A stretch of DNA of 64,000 nt from Gordionus sp. m RMFG-2023 (GCF_954871325.1 NC_088777.1:35255366-35319365), one strand, 5' to 3'. Shown: positions 1-12,450, counted from the stretch's first letter. Program-made: numbers and translations. The notes: generated from the sequence alone by a model not told the origin.

Positions 1-660
1 GAACGTATCCACATTGATTTCTTTGATCTTGATAAAAAGACATATTTTTTAGTGATAGATTCGTATTCTAAATGGATAGAATATGCAGAAGTACATGGAT
101 ATACCACAAAAATTGTTGTTAAAAAATTAAGAGAATTATATGCTCGGTTCGGTTTTCCCGACACGATAGTGTCTGATGGGTGTCCCGCCTTTGTCAGTGA
201 GGATTTTAAACAGTTTTGTGTTGAGTCACAGACAAAACACATTCTAGCTCCCCCATATCATCCCAGCTCGAATGGACAAGCTGAGAGGATGGTAGCCATT
301 GTTAAAAATTGGATTAAAAAGGCTGGAACCCATAAAGATGAGGCTTACATGTCTCAATTATATTACCTCAATTCTCGCAATCGAGAGGGGGTTACGCCTG
401 TAGAGTTATTTTTAGGTAGACGAACACGGGGTCCGTTAGATTTCTTAAAACCAAAAAGGAAGATTATTACCTCAATGGAAGTAAAATTAGGGGTACGGTT
501 TGCCGTGGGACAAAAAGTGTGGGCCAGATTGTTTGACAATCGAAAAACAAAATGGGAAAGAGGTCGGGTCATATTGAACTGGGGTTCGAAATTAAGTGAA
601 ATTTTGTTAATAACAGGGGTGACTGTGATCCGTCATCACGATCATGTAAGATTGGGATAA
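1..660 (+). mobile_element. Ty3/Gypsy-like LTR retroelement, integrase part of pol (cut by window edge)
   Basis: An open frame enters from the left edge and runs to a stop at 658-660. It reads as the integrase core of a Ty3/Gypsy-type pol polyprotein, which joins the element's DNA copy to host DNA. Seen directly: an H-I-D-F motif with Asp at nt 16-18, V-S-D-G with Asp at 175-177, and G-Q-A-E-R with Glu at 283-285. The spacing of the last two is exactly the D-35-E of this family. The W-x-R-G chromodomain-like tail region before the stop also fits (K-W-E-R-G-R-V). gag, protease, RT and RNase H would lie left of the window. The visible part looks whole, so the copy may be fairly young. It is treated as a fossil element; the family is inferred from remembered motifs. 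Confidence 0.88.
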
Positions 661-1085
661 ATAAGAAGCGTCTCGATTTATTTTGTTTGGTTCATGTCGG
701 TCAGGGTTCCGAATAAGTGGTCATATTTGTAATAGGTCAATATACACAAGTTTGGGGTCAGTTCGATTAAAATTATAGTTCAATTTAGACGGGTTCAATA
801 AAAAGTTTGTCAACATGTTAATGATATTGGAAAGGTTTCTTCGTTTTGGTTCGTTAAGGAATGTTATTTGTCTGCTTTGTTAAATGAATAAAAGATTTTT
901 GTTAATTTAATGAGTAGATGTTTTTATCTTTTCTTGAATGAATAGACAAGTTTTGTTTCTATCTTTTCTTGAATGAATAGAAAGTTTTTTTTTAATGTAA
1001 TGAAAAGATGTTTTTATCTTTTCTTGAATGAATAGACAAGTTTTTTTTTTGAGGGGTATTCAAATAGCTTGTGTTATTAATGTTA
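661..1085 (+). mobile_element. 3' tail of the Ty3/Gypsy-like element, with possible LTR start
   Basis: Non-coding sequence following pol. A block with the core tcttttcttgaatgaatag recurs three times at about 925-950, 960-982 and 1015-1040. A purine run (gaggggt) near 1052 could be a polypurine tract ahead of an LTR, but no second LTR copy is visible here to test this. The extent is a guess. Confidence 0.4.
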
Positions 1086-2245
1086 GTCGAAAAGTTTTTA
1101 TTTTATCATGGTACTGCATAATGTATATTGAAGATAAAATCTTACACATCATCTAATATATCATACACATTCCTAACCAATTTATATATATCAAATGCAG
1201 ACACTAAATCAAAATAATTATCCACCTCTAACATTGGATATTATTCTGACTTCATCATACTTCAATTTCTTTAAATTATCATTCATAATTTAATATATAT
1301 CATATGTGTAGTTCACATTACACCCTATTTCATAAAAAAGGTTAATTACTTTAAAATAAACAAAATTTAATATATCATATGTGTAATTCACATTACACCC
1401 TATTTCATAAAAATGGTAAATTACTTCAAAATAAACAACATTAACTCACCCTCAATGGATCCCTTAATAACATATCAACCTTATTTGAAACTAAATTACA
1501 AATACAATATATTAACATTAATTAATAATAAATGATCCCCCACATGTCCATCCCTTTAAAAACCCAAAATGCATAATTATATATACACACTTTATTACAA
1601 AAGTCTATTTCCATATATATTTACCTAAATTTCAAATATTTAGCAATCCTTTCTGTCCTGCTGATCATGAGGTCTAGCTTCCTATAACGGAATACCTATA
1701 ACACCATTCAATGAGTCTTAAGGCATATCAAATAATAATCAAAATTGGAAGTACCATATACATCTAGACATAAGATAATATACCAAATATTACTGTCTTA
1801 AATTCCTGATCTTATTTCCATATTCTTGCCTAATACCCATTACATACTTTCTATCGTGATCGTTGTAAGCTACATATATAAGTATAGAAATCCTTAACTC
1901 ACCCCTTAATCTCACTTATTATAGTTTTTAGTACTTGCGTTGTGATTTCACATTAATCCCTAGATAAATCCTGGTCACGGCACCAATATAACAAGCCATA
2001 TTTCATAACATAAAACAAACCATATTTCATAACAAGACGATCCAAATTTATTCATTAAATAAAACAACAATCTAATATCAGAAAAATATAATATAATATA
2101 ATAAATCATAATTATCCAATTCTTCATTTCCTAAAGGTCCACAGCTGACATCTTCTACCATTAATCCAATATCTCCCAATCTCCAACTAGGGGTTTTTCC
2201 TAATAAACACACCGTGATCATCATCTCTTCTTCTTCCCCCAAGGA
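1086..2245. repeat. AT-rich intergenic DNA with a ~78-bp tandem duplication
   Basis: No gene is visible. Two adjacent near-identical units lie at about 1289-1365 and 1367-1440, sharing atatcatatgtgta and cattacaccctatttcat. The rest is AT-rich sequence without recognisable coding or RNA features. Confidence 0.55.
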
Positions 2246-2249
2246 AAAC

Positions 2250-2330
2250 TTAATTCCCCTGTCAGAAAATAACTGACATTTTATGTATTATATTAAATTT
2301 ATTTCTTCCTTTTTTTCAACAGCTACAACA
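2250..2330 (+). repeat. Dispersed repeat, shared with 50311-50390
   Basis: About 80 bp nearly identical to 50311-50390. It carries a perfect 6-bp stem hairpin, TGTCAG-aaaataa-CTGACA, followed by a pyrimidine tract and cagctacaaca. It is probably one end of an unidentified mobile element. Confidence 0.6.
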
Positions 2331-2664
2331 ACCACCATATAGTTTTATGATTTGGATTGGTTATTTATATTCTCTTCTTCATGAATTATTGATTTGGTTA
2401 GGCCTACAAATTTTTACTTATTAGTCTAGGCAGTGTTAGAATTTATTAACCTTTTTTAATCACTTGTAATTCTTAAGACGCAATCTTTTTTTATATCCGC
2501 AATCAAAATTATTTAATATTGTAATAAATGGATTGTATTAAAAATTATTATCTTTAGAAATGATTTGTATTGTTTTACTTTCATTATTTGTATGAATAAA
2601 TGGCAAAATATGAAATTCAGAATAATTGTTCAAAGTTTATAAATTTCAATTAAAGAAGACGTAT

Positions 2665-3975
2665 AATCAGTCAAAACTGCTTAATTGCATATCGCTTAAT
2701 TGCAAATACTTTTAAATGCGAAAAAAATGCGCCATTTTGTTAAAATTTACACTGGCATAATGTTAAAATATATTTTTAAATGCAAATCGATTAATTGCGA
2801 AAAATCGGTTAAATGCGAAAAATAAGTCCTATTTACATGTCAACAACGTCATTTTTATCAGATAAGGGCGAGACGATGATTTTTGAATTGGAGATTAGCA
2901 CTAAATATTTAAAAAATTATTCTTGAATTACAATTGGGATTATGGTAATTAATTATTATTTTAAGTTTAAATTGTTCTATTTTTAGAATAAATTTAAAAC
3001 ATTGACACATAAACAAAAGGCTGAAGTTATTGATAAATACGATGAATCTACGAAAGAGCACCTAGCAAAAGTTTATAATTGCCACATCTATACAATCTAC
3101 AGGATTTAATCAAACAAAAAAATCATATTATCGCAATGACTTACAAATAAACCAACAGTAACTAAGAGAATCAGAAATAGTAGTTTCCCGAAAGCAGAGG
3201 CAGCATTATTAATTTGGTTTGCACAGATGAGAATCAAAAATTGTGCCCGAAATGACCCTGTCATGTTGGAAAAGAGTTGAATTTATAGCAAAACATTTTA
3301 TGAAGGTAGTTCTAAATTTTTATAAATATTTATAATTTTTTACATTCTAGGAATTCTAACCGCCAGTTGGCTGCAAAGATTTAGGAAAAGGCATAATATT
3401 AATTTTCACACAAGCAACGAAAGGGAGTGCAGATCTTACAAGTGAATGGTTGGAGCAAGAAAACCCACCCTTCTCTGATTGATGGTTATGCTCGATACAA
3501 CATATATAAGTGTGATGAAACTGGACTGTATTATCGTGCATTACTGGGAACCATGGAATTTAGTAGGGCCCAACCATTAGGGTTTAAATAAGAAAAGAAA
3601 AGGTAAGTTCTCTTTATCATAAATGGAAATGGTTCAGATAAAAAACTTTATGTAATTGGAAAATTTAAAAGTTTTAAAAATAAAACGTTACCTGTTAAAT
3701 ATTATTCTAATAAAAATAATTGGATGACCCCTCCAACCTTTGAAGACATCTTAAAAAAGTGAGATTTGTCTTTAATGGAAAAAATATTTTGTCACAAAAG
3801 GAAATTAGAAATAAATAATATTACAACAATTTTTTTACCTCCAAATATTACATCACTTATTCAACCATTGGACATGGGAGTTATTCGATCCTTTAAATAT
3901 CATACAGAAAAAATATAATGAAAAAATAATCAAATATATGGAAGAGAGAGACACAATCAATTTTTATAAGAAATT
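2665..3975 (+). pseudogene. Decayed pogo/Tigger-type DNA transposon
   Basis: The left end (2668-2830) is built of repeated cttaattgca/aaatgcgaaaa motifs, like the termini of Tigger elements. From about 2985 a frame reads K-T-L-T-H-K-Q-K-A-E-V-I-D-K-Y and then L-A-K-V-Y-N, the CENP-B-type helix-turn-helix of Tigger transposases. Near 3510-3540 a C-D-E-T-G-L-Y-Y-R-A-L stretch matches the first catalytic Asp block. Near 3830-3910, [20 protein letters not shown] matches the region after the second Asp. The DNC motif itself is not recognisable, and several stops and frameshifts separate these blocks, so the gene is dead. No matching right inverted end is seen; the element probably stops where LINE sequence begins near 4.0 kb. 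Confidence 0.85.
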
Positions 3976-4084
3976 ATGACAGCATTTTCCTGAAAAAATT
4001 TGCTTGGGGAGGTCACAAGTTGAGGTACACACCAATCTGATTCCTAATGACTGTTTTACTTAATCGTGAGCCCGATTTCTCCAA

Positions 4085-4995
4085 TATATGATTTGAGTAT
4101 ATCCAGGATGTTAGAGGTTTGCCATGGATTTAATAATTATTATTATGTTCTCAGCATAGAAAATTATGCGGTGTTTCAAGTGGAGGTTATCACGACAGGA
4201 TAAGCTTAATAAATTAAAAGCTCCAAGCGATCCGTAATAATTTTATTTATGACTATATTGAATAGAATCGGTGACAGGACACACCCTTGCTTTACTCCTT
4301 TACATACCATAAAGGAAGGAAATTGAACGTTCTTCACTAAAAAGTAGACATTAGCGAGCCGTAATTATTACTAAGAATTTTTACAATATCGAGTCTACAC
4401 CAATGTCCGTTAAGATTTTCCACAGTTCATGTTTAATACAGTCAAATGCCTTCCTAAAATATACGAAGATAAATAATAAAGGTAGTTTATATCTAAAGGT
4501 AGTTTTTAAAGCTAAAATAGGCTGCAAGATGTTCCTGCCAGGTCTATATGCACATATATTTTTGGATAGCAGGTGATTATAGACATTAGTATTTGGGTTT
4601 TATTAGTACCATGTGATGCAATGGAAGTGAGCCAAATAGTTCTATAATCATCGAAAGTAGATGGGTATGGAATCTTCGGGGAATTACAAATAAAAGGTAA
4701 GTTTCAATCTTTTGTGGTAATGCCTGTTACCCATATTATGTTAAAAAACATCAGTAGGAAGATTGAAGCAGCTTTGTTATTCCTTAATTTGAGAATAGCT
4801 TTCTTTATATCTAACGTTGTAAGATTTGATTTGGGGGGGGGGGGGGGTTTAGTCACTCCTCATAGATGGTACCAGATGTTCGGAGTTGAACATTGTAGAA
4901 TAGTGATCCAGTATTTCCATTTCTTCCTCTGGGTCACGGATAATATTATTTATTTTAAGTTTGGGAAGAAATCTAAAATTCGAAGATTTGCAGAA
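4085..4995 (-). pseudogene. LINE reverse transcriptase fragment, copy 1
   Basis: On the - strand, parts of a non-LTR reverse transcriptase can be read in order: D-P-E-E-E-M-E-I-L-D-H-Y (4880-4925, linker before RT), Y-F-R-K-A-F-D (near 4465, RT motif A region) and V-K-Q-G-C-V-L-S-P-I-L-F-N (near 4255-4290). The frames are broken between blocks. The same motifs occur in the copies at 7.3-9.4 kb and 9.9-10.6 kb, so one family is involved, RTE/Jockey-like in my reading. A run of 15 G lies at 4833-4847. Confidence 0.82.
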
Positions 4996-4999
4996 AATC

Positions 5000-5880
5000 T
5001 TTAGTTTTTTATATGCGTCATGTTGTAGTCTATTGCATTTTATATCAACCTCAATCTCATTAGAGTGAGGTTACTATAATTTGAATATATATTAAATGAA
5101 TGAATATATTAAATTACTCTAAAATATAACTAAATAATATTTTATATTATTAAATAAATTAATGTATCGGATATTGCAACAAATATATATTTATTTGTGA
5201 ATGATATAATATAATAAATGTTAATATTTCTTAAAGTAAAGTGTATTTTTTCTTATTTCATTTTAATTTCTAAAAATATTCATCATCTCATTTAAATCAA
5301 GTCCTTTTGCTCCTTCTTTATTAATAATTATAATTGCGATATGATTTAATCTCTGCGGTTTTATTGTAGAATGTAAAGAAGATTTAAGACATTAGTCCTT
5401 AAAACTAACGTTCTGCAGAATAAGGAGTAATGATGCTTGGCCCTATATATTATAAATTTTTTATGTATTTTATTAAAATATAAGATAGCTTTGTAATCTT
5501 ATCCTTATATACAAATAAATTTGACGATTTGAGAAGCGTATGTGGCCTTTGGGGTATTTTTGGGAAGATTGGGAATTGTTAATAGCATTTTAATAAATTT
5601 TACATTATTTGAAAAAATTGAAATAATTTTTTTTATACTTAATTCTTATGGTTATGTTGTCCTCTAAAAAGTTTAATATATATATTTTTCCAACTTAGAG
5701 TAGTCCAAAAACATATCTCTATTAGATCCATTTTAAAATCATCCCCATAGAATATTGAAACATAATTTTCATCAAGTTTTTGAATCGCAAATTTCTCCAT
5801 ATTAATTAAATGATCCATTACTAGTTTGTTGAAACTATTTTATGTACAATTGTATTATGAAACTTAATAATAAACTTTTC
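5000..5880. other. AT-rich DNA without a recognised feature
   Basis: Mostly simple A/T sequence. A short hairpin, aacctca...tgaggtt, lies at about 5047-5073. No coding or RNA feature is recognised. Confidence 0.5.
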
Positions 5881-6640
5881 TTTAATATTCATTAACTTCG
5901 CCGAAATAATGGGACGCTAAATATGAGCCTTCTCCTAATCAGGCGTTTTCTTTCTGTAGCTTTAAAATGGTCTCCTCTGAACTTAATTCCTTTGCCTTTA
6001 AATTAACTTCACTCCTAATCACCGAAAATATCGTCTTGTTCTATTGCATCTAGAATTTTGATCAGGATTTCTATTTTATAAGTAGCATTGAAAATACAAT
6101 GAAGAACTTTACATTTCATCATTTAAAACTTCTTCTCCCTCAAATATTGTCAACATCATTTTAAGAAATAAAATATTTTCATTAGTAAATTTTTTGCTTG
6201 TCAACTTACTTCCAAATGTATTTATAACAAATGTTTTATAATTATTTTATCTTTCTATTGATTTTATCAATAGTATTCGTATTACACCAGTGTGTAGGGC
6301 ATAATGGCCAGAAGTTGAACTATCATTTTTATCTTAGATAGAATAAAATATCTCCATGTGTTTGGGAGAATCACGAACAAAGATGATAAATCTTTCATTA
6401 ATACTATAAAATTGTAAATTATTGCAATAGTATTTAAATGAATTTTGTACAACTAGATTTAATGTATGGCCTGCACAATGAAAATAGATTGCTTTATATT
6501 CTTCAATATGAAGACGCACTTGTAAAACAGATACCTTACCAATAACGTTAGAGGCTCTATAATAACAATGACTTCAGCATTTTTTTGATGTATAAAGAAT
6601 CTCAAGTAATATATCTTTGACAAGGTTGGGCAATATAGCA
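5880..6640 (-). pseudogene. hAT transposase fragment
   Basis: On the - strand, from about 6570 to 6335, the blocks A-S-N-V-I-G-K and Y-F-H-C-A-G-H-T-L-N-L-V-V-Q can be read. These correspond to the conserved YDGASNMSG and HC-x-AH-x-LNL blocks of hAT transposases of the DUF4371/ZMYM type, with the catalytic Asp of the first block not preserved. Two open frames (6334-6519 and 6459-6641) cover pieces of this in different frames, which shows a frameshift. Weak homology continues to about 5.9 kb. A sequence typical of hAT ends, gggcaatatagcaaatac, sits at about 6628. Confidence 0.72.
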
Positions 6641-6644
6641 AATA

Positions 6645-7275
6645 CTCGTATCTTAAATACAGGAGACAAGAAAAAATAGTATCTTGTATCTTGTATCTTA
6701 TATCTTTTTATTTTGAAAAATAATCTTGCATCCATATTATAATTACCTTTTTAAATGAGTATCTCTATTTTTAAATATAAAAGGTTAAATATTTAATTTA
6801 AATCCAAGTCAAACTATATTAAACATTTTTTTAAAAAATTTCCCACCAATGATTAACATCCTAATGATATCTTCCTCAAATAATATTTTTTCACATATTC
6901 TTTAAGATAATATATTATTAATAATAAGTTTTTAGATTAACTAACTCGGATTTCAAGTGAGTACACCAAAATGGAGTGTTCGATTGGTTTGAAAGGAAAT
7001 TTACTCATATCCTCGCTTATCATTAATGGTTTAATGAGTAAGTTAACGATTTTGCTTAAACTTATGGCTGATCAAATAGTGATGACTGTAGGAAGACCCT
7101 GAAGATGTGTAAGAGTATTAACCTTAGTATGAGAACACCTTCTTCAACAATGAAAACAGCACTTTAACCTTTAGAAGAAATAACATCAAATCTTAAATTG
7201 ATTTCTTCATCTCAAACATTCATAGTTAGTTTAAAGATGTGAAAGTAATGCCGAACATTAATATATCCGATTATA
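6645..7275. other. AT-rich DNA between TE fragments
   Basis: Begins with short imperfect repeats of tatcttgtatctt (6680-6705), similar to repeats near 12.0 kb. Beyond that there is no recognisable gene; some of the right part may be decayed 5' LINE sequence. Confidence 0.4.
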
Positions 7276-7279
7276 AACT

Positions 7280-9420
7280 AAAGTGAGCATCACTGTAAGG
7301 AATTATGGGGAAACTTCCAATGGATCTCTACTAATCAGCCCAGATACCTTCTCTGGACAAGAAATGCAAAGTACCTAAGTAAAGCTGCAGTTGGATCAAA
7401 ATCTAAGTAATAGGGTGGCAATTTTCTTAGCTTCATCGGAGTCTTTTTCTGTAGAGGAATGCTAGTGGTCTTTTAAAAATAATTTATTTGGTGCCAGCAA
7501 CGATCCTAAAATTAACAATTTTCCTCCGAGACTCGAATATTTATCCGAAGATACCGTTCATATGATAGCGGAATTCACTACAAGGAAGGCGCAATGGTAA
7601 CCTATGGAACACAATCCATAGACTTCTTAGGAGGGATAGAAGGATCTTTATTGCTAAAAAAGCTTCGAAATAGACAGGAATATGAGGGAAAGCAGAACGT
7701 TTGATCAATTACTTCTGCAAAGCTAAAGTGTTCAATACTCCCATCGATAAGGCTGGAAAATAATAAATTGGCTACTGACCCAAAAGAACAGATGGCGTTC
7801 TGGCTGGATTATTATATGGTATCTTTGATTCAAGGAACACAACCTTAATTCCATCCACTAGCCAAAATGTAGAACAATCTGACGCGAACTTTTCATTGGC
7901 CGAAATTGCTGCTGCCATTACGAAACTTAGATAATAAATTCCCGGACACAGATTACATTACGGGAGAACATCTGAAAGTAGCCCCCTCAGTCATTTCTCG
8001 GTTCTTATTGACTTTGTTTAACAAGATATGGCCACTGGAACGATGCCAGCGGATTGAAACATGACTACTTTTTAAAATTTTCCGAAAATCTTAAATCCAA
8101 CCAAATTCAAGGATTATAGAGTCATTGCCCTTATGTTTTTGCGTCAAACGTTTTTATGGTCCTTTTAAAAACCGCATTCACTCCATTACACCGAATCTTT
8201 TATCTAAATACATTTGTGCTTACCATCCAAGAAGAAATATAAACGACAATATTAACTTTAAAGATTATAATGCAGAAATGTGAGAAATATAAGTTACCTT
8301 TTTACTTTATTATTATCTATTTAAACGTGCTTTTGATAATATTAGTCATGACGCACTGTGGATGAGGCGTTGACATAAATATCATAAGGATCTTTAAAAC
8401 ACACTATGACAGTCTTTTCGCCTCTTTCAAAATCAACAATAAAGTTTCTCCATCCTTCAGAACAAAGTAAGGGGTAAAGCAAGGGTGTGTTGTTTCCACG
8501 TTATTGTTTAATATAGTCATGAACAAAATCATAATAGATATGATGTGAACTGCGAATCTTTTAGAATTAAGGTCCAATCAGTCGTGTTTCTTGGAGAACA
8601 GGATGATGATAAGTTATGCGGATGACATAGTGTTGATCACAAAATGTTTGGAAGAAATTCAAAATTTGATTTTTATACTAAACTCCTGTTGTCTTAAGGT
8701 TAGCCTAGATATAAATTTTGATAAAACAGTGATAATGCCATTATCTCATGCACCCCGTCTAAATAACTAGGCAGTAGAGGGCAAGATGGCCAAGGTAGTG
8801 AAATCCTATAAATATATTGGTGTAACCATTGACAATAGAGGCAGTTGCAAAGAAGAACTAAAAATCCGCAAACAAAATCCTAGGGTAGCTTTTTGCAAAT
8901 TTTTCAGTGTGGAAAGCTAGGGAGATATCTGTTTTTACAAGACTCCGTATTTTCAATTCAACCATCATTCTGATTCTCTTCTATGGCGGTGACATATGGG
9001 AAATTACCAAGACTGTGATTAGAAAATTGCAGACGTTTGTAAATAAATGTCTGAGAATAATAGATGACATCTTCTACCCTAATATTATTTCGAATGAAAA
9101 CTTTTGGAAAAGGTCAAACCATACTCAAGTACACATGGCATTAAAAAAGAAGGGCCTTACTTTCTTTACCCATATTCTGAGATACCATAGTAATAATAGT
9201 CTCGTTATCGATGCCATTAATTGGTTATACTCCTTTAATGGGAAAATATATTGCAATTATAAGACATTATGGTTCTACAGGGCTTTGGAGGAATGGATTT
9301 AAACTTAAATATGAAACAGTTCCTGACGTTGAATAAAAACAAAAGGTCAATAAGGAAATAACTAAAAATCAAATCTAATTACCTAGATCCCCCATAAACT
9401 CTCCTTTGATTCAGATTATT
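7280..9420 (+). pseudogene. LINE (non-LTR retrotransposon), copy 2, longest copy
   Basis: Broken reverse transcriptase on the + strand. In order: T-D-P-K-E-Q-M-A-F-W-L-D-Y-Y near 7775; D-Y-R-V-I-A-L near 8115; V-K-Q-G-C-V near 8475 followed by L-L-F-N-I-V-M-N; the catalytic Y-A-D-D-I-V-L near 8617; K-Y-I-G-V-T-I-D-N-R-G-S near 8810; then a 131-residue open stretch (8907-9302) with F-V-N-K-C-L-R-I-I and I-S-N-E-N-F-W, the C-terminal thumb-like domain of this LINE class. Upstream sequence may hold a decayed endonuclease. Stops and frameshifts are numerous. Family assignment (RTE/Jockey-like) rests on remembered motifs. Confidence 0.88.
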
Positions 9421-9424
9421 TATC

Positions 9425-9900
9425 TTTTTACACTTAATCTCTGACTTTTATTTTTTACTTATTCTCTCAATTACAACTTCACTGACACTAGCTTTTCATT
9501 TATTTTCTTTTTAGCTTATCATTTAATTTATTTTACTTTAAATTAAATTTTGGCCCGTCCATTGCCTTTATAGTAATTAAATACATATGCAATTCATTCG
9601 TGTGATTGTATCGTATGCTGTTTCCCTTTGTATGTGTAAAATTATGTTATGGCATCGTGTACTAGATTGTGATCAGAGTTTTTCATTATTCGGGCTAGGA
9701 ACTGAATTCAGTGTTTTATTAATGTTATGTTTATTGGCGTATAATTTCATGATTTCACTTTTTCCAAAGATTGGAGTTTGTGATTATTCTTGGTTAGAAG
9801 ATACTGTTTATTGTTTCGGAGGCATTTATTGATAAAGGATTGAAGTCATCTATTTTCTGTTTAGGAATCATTGTCGAGTTGAAGATCCACAGTCTGGTAA
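9425..9900 (+). other. Probable LINE 3' tail and unassigned open frame
   Basis: Pyrimidine-rich sequence after the LINE, including an 81-residue open frame at 9587-9832. Its protein is rich in Cys, Phe and Leu and I recognise no family. It lies between two oppositely oriented LINE copies, so it is more likely 3' non-coding LINE sequence than a gene. Confidence 0.3.
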
Positions 9901-9904
9901 ATAC

Positions 9905-10640
9905 TGAGACCTCTTTTTTTCATACTTTCATATATGTATAAAAAGCAGATCTCGCCTTTTATTTTCTAAACTTCTTTTCTTCTTTGCAACTGCCTTTATT
10001 ATCCAGTGTGACCCCTAAGTACTTTACTTTGTAGACTTTTTTAACTGCATTATCTTTAACCGTAAGATATTCGAGCGGGGATGCGTTTGGGGAAGAGGAA
10101 ATAACTGTTTTGTTGAATGTTTATTGATAGTCCAACTTTATGTCTCAAGACCTTTTATAGGTAGAGTAAATTTTTGGTTTCTTCGATATTTTTAGTTATT
10201 ACAAATTGTCATCTACGTATGATATTATTCTATTTTTCAAAACGTAAAGTCTCATTTGAACTTATATTTGCTTAGATTGGCCACACCCAGTGCTTCTTTT
10301 ATGACTTCATTTATTATGATATTAAACAGGAGTGGCGATAGAATACAGCCTTGTTTTACATCTTTTTTATTGAAGGAAGGGGATATTTTATCATTGATTT
10401 TGTAGCATGTAACCAGTTAGAATAGTGATTTTTTTAATATGAGAATGATGTTGGGTTCTATAACACACTCTGACAGCACTTCCTGTATTCCCGTAGAGCT
10501 ACATGGTTAACATTATCAAAGACTCTACCAAAATCTACGAATTTGAAGTAGGAAGGGCTAATTTTGTCTCCAGTATGTTTTGTTGGTATGTACTCTCATA
10601 TGTATTTGGGGGAAAAGATGAGGTGTAGATGATAAGACCA
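9905..10640 (-). pseudogene. LINE reverse transcriptase fragment, copy 3
   Basis: Reading the - strand from right to left: Y-F-K-F-V-D-F-G-R-V-F-D-N-V (near 10530), V-K-Q-G-C-I-L-S-P-L-L-F-N (near 10330-10370) and K-Y-L-G-V-T-L-D-N-K-G-S-C-K-E-E (near 9985-10030). These are the same blocks as in copies 1 and 2 and confirm one family. The copy is broken and has lost its ends. Confidence 0.83.
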
Positions 10641-10880
10641 TAAAAATCTTCGAGACACAGGATGTGTAGACTAAGGCTCGGTAATCAGTAATTCTTCTCT
10701 GACACTAACTTTTATTCATTTACCGGAATTTCACGTTCTATTTCTAAAATTTGCGGAAAAACCGAACAGTTAAATATATATTAATTTTTTTTTAGGATAA
10801 ATCGAATTCCAATTGATAAGAACTTATCTCAATATCGATAGTAATCATTAAGGCTTACACTAAAGAATTTAAACTTAAAA
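10640..10880. other. AT-rich spacer
   Basis: Nothing recognised. Confidence 0.4.
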
Positions 10881-11120
10881 TCAGCCACTACCCACCCTTA
10901 AAGTAATTATATTGTAGTTCTCGGGTATAGGCTTTTGTTTTGCCCAATTCTTCTTTATTAGCCTATTGACGTTTAAACAACAGTTCTCAGACTGTTGTGC
11001 GTACAAGTACGTGCGGCTTGCCCACAAACATGCGAAGGGCTCCTCATTTTCTCCCCTTGAGGAAAATCTAGCGTAGCTCTGTTGTATCCACAGCCAGCCA
11101 GAGGGCGAAAACATTTTTTA
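10880..11120. other. Unidentified GC-richer island
   Basis: A block clearly richer in G and C than its surroundings. It contains an imperfect palindrome, acagt-tctcag-actgt (near 10980-10997), and a 77-residue open frame on the - strand (10881-11114). I recognise neither a protein family nor an element end. It could be a fragment of a mobile element. Confidence 0.3.
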
Positions 11121-11359
11121 TCTCGAAATGTTTCTAGTCTACTTATGAATACAACACCAATAATAGCCTAAAAGACCATTCTAAGGAAACTAAAGCAATG
11201 TATCCCTTAGCAATAACTAATGATAAGCAGCAGTGACAAAATAATTGTCACGTGGGGATTGGGTTCCAATTTTATTTGTTGTAAAAAAAGTATAAATGAT
11301 TTATTTCAAACCGACCGACTTACATTTTCTTCCGCCTACCATTTTCTAAAGTCATCGAA

Positions 11360-11740
11360 ATTTGGTTGAATAAAAGATTTGAAAATATTTTTAATTTTAT
11401 AAATATAAAAAGGCCTTTTAGCACTCTTTCAAATCCTTATGTCATAGTTAGATGGGATGATGGTGTTAAAATTAATATTTGCAAAATCTGTTGCTTGATG
11501 AAGCATATGCTATTTATAAGGACAAGGATAATGCATATGACCAGTCTACAAATTCATCCTCTTATTTTGAAGAGGATAATTATTGTTTTTTTGAAAATAA
11601 TGAGGCTAATAAAATTAAACTGAAAATATAAAATTATATTAAAAATTATTGTCTTGATACCAGAGGCTTACATCATTATAAGCACATTAAAAAAAATTTT
11701 AAAATATATAACACAGCCCTTACTAAATGGCTTTTCCAAA
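11360..11740 (+). pseudogene. hAT-type BED zinc-finger fragment
   Basis: An open frame from 11366 contains I-C-K-I-C-C, and a second frame at about 11650-11715 reads G-L-H-H-Y-K-H-I-K-K-N-F. Together they have the C-x2-C...H-x3-H layout of the BED finger at the N terminus of hAT transposases, split between frames. No catalytic domain follows, so this is a remnant. A terminus typical of hAT elements, written on the other strand as cagggatgggtaaattt, lies at 12103-12119. Confidence 0.5.
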
Positions 11741-12204
11741 TAGTCATGTAAAAAATAATCAAATAGTTTTTAGTTATTCATATCATCTTACCTTTACAAA
11801 ATTTATTGGCAAAACTTTTTCATCTATAATCATAACTGTAATATATTAACTACATTATACACCCTTTATAACATTGTATTAAGAGAAATGAATATAAATA
11901 AAATGTTTTATTTAACATTATGTCTTAATCTTTAAAATGTTAAAAAATATGGTTTAACATATCAATCTTTAATAGCATCTTTTTGAAGCATCTGTATCTA
12001 GAAACCACTCTTTTTAATTTTTTATAAAGTATCTATATCTTGTATTTTATTGAACTAAATACTTATATTTAAAGAGTATATCTAAATATATATTTTTTTT
12101 AAATTTACCCATCCCTGATTTATATTAAATTTAGAATTTGTTTCCGATATAACATTTATATTTAAATCTCTTACCATATAATAAAGAGATATAATAATCC
12201 ATTA

Positions 12205-12450
12205 ATTTTTTTTATGGGAGCCCAGCGCGAGAGGGGGATGGAAAGTGCAATATAGGAATATTATAATAATTAATAATGTTTCTTTTCCTTGTTGTTTCAT
12301 TTTTGGATTAGATATAATAATTTATCTATTCTTTATGGGGGCGTGGCGAGGCCAAAAAGCATAGCAATTTAGAAATATAATAAATAATATGTATTTCTTC
12401 TATTCGTTTTATTTTAGATGAGACATAATAAGTCATCTATTTTTTGCCTC
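12205..12450 (+). repeat. Two-unit tandem duplication (~125 bp)
   Basis: Two diverged units at about 12208-12330 and 12331-12450. Each begins with a G-rich segment (atgggagcccagcgcgag / atgggggcgtggcgaggc) and ends in ataat(a)a(g)tcatctatt-like sequence. Confidence 0.5.

Noticed and set aside
363-572. A - strand open frame of 69 residues at the left edge
   Set aside because: Shadow of the integrase frame.
3356-3541. A - strand open frame of 61 residues
   Set aside because: Shadow of the Tigger transposase remnant.
9587-9832. An 81-residue Cys/Leu-rich frame between two LINE copies
   Set aside because: Considered as a small secreted or membrane protein, but it has no recognisable family and lies in probable LINE 3' sequence.
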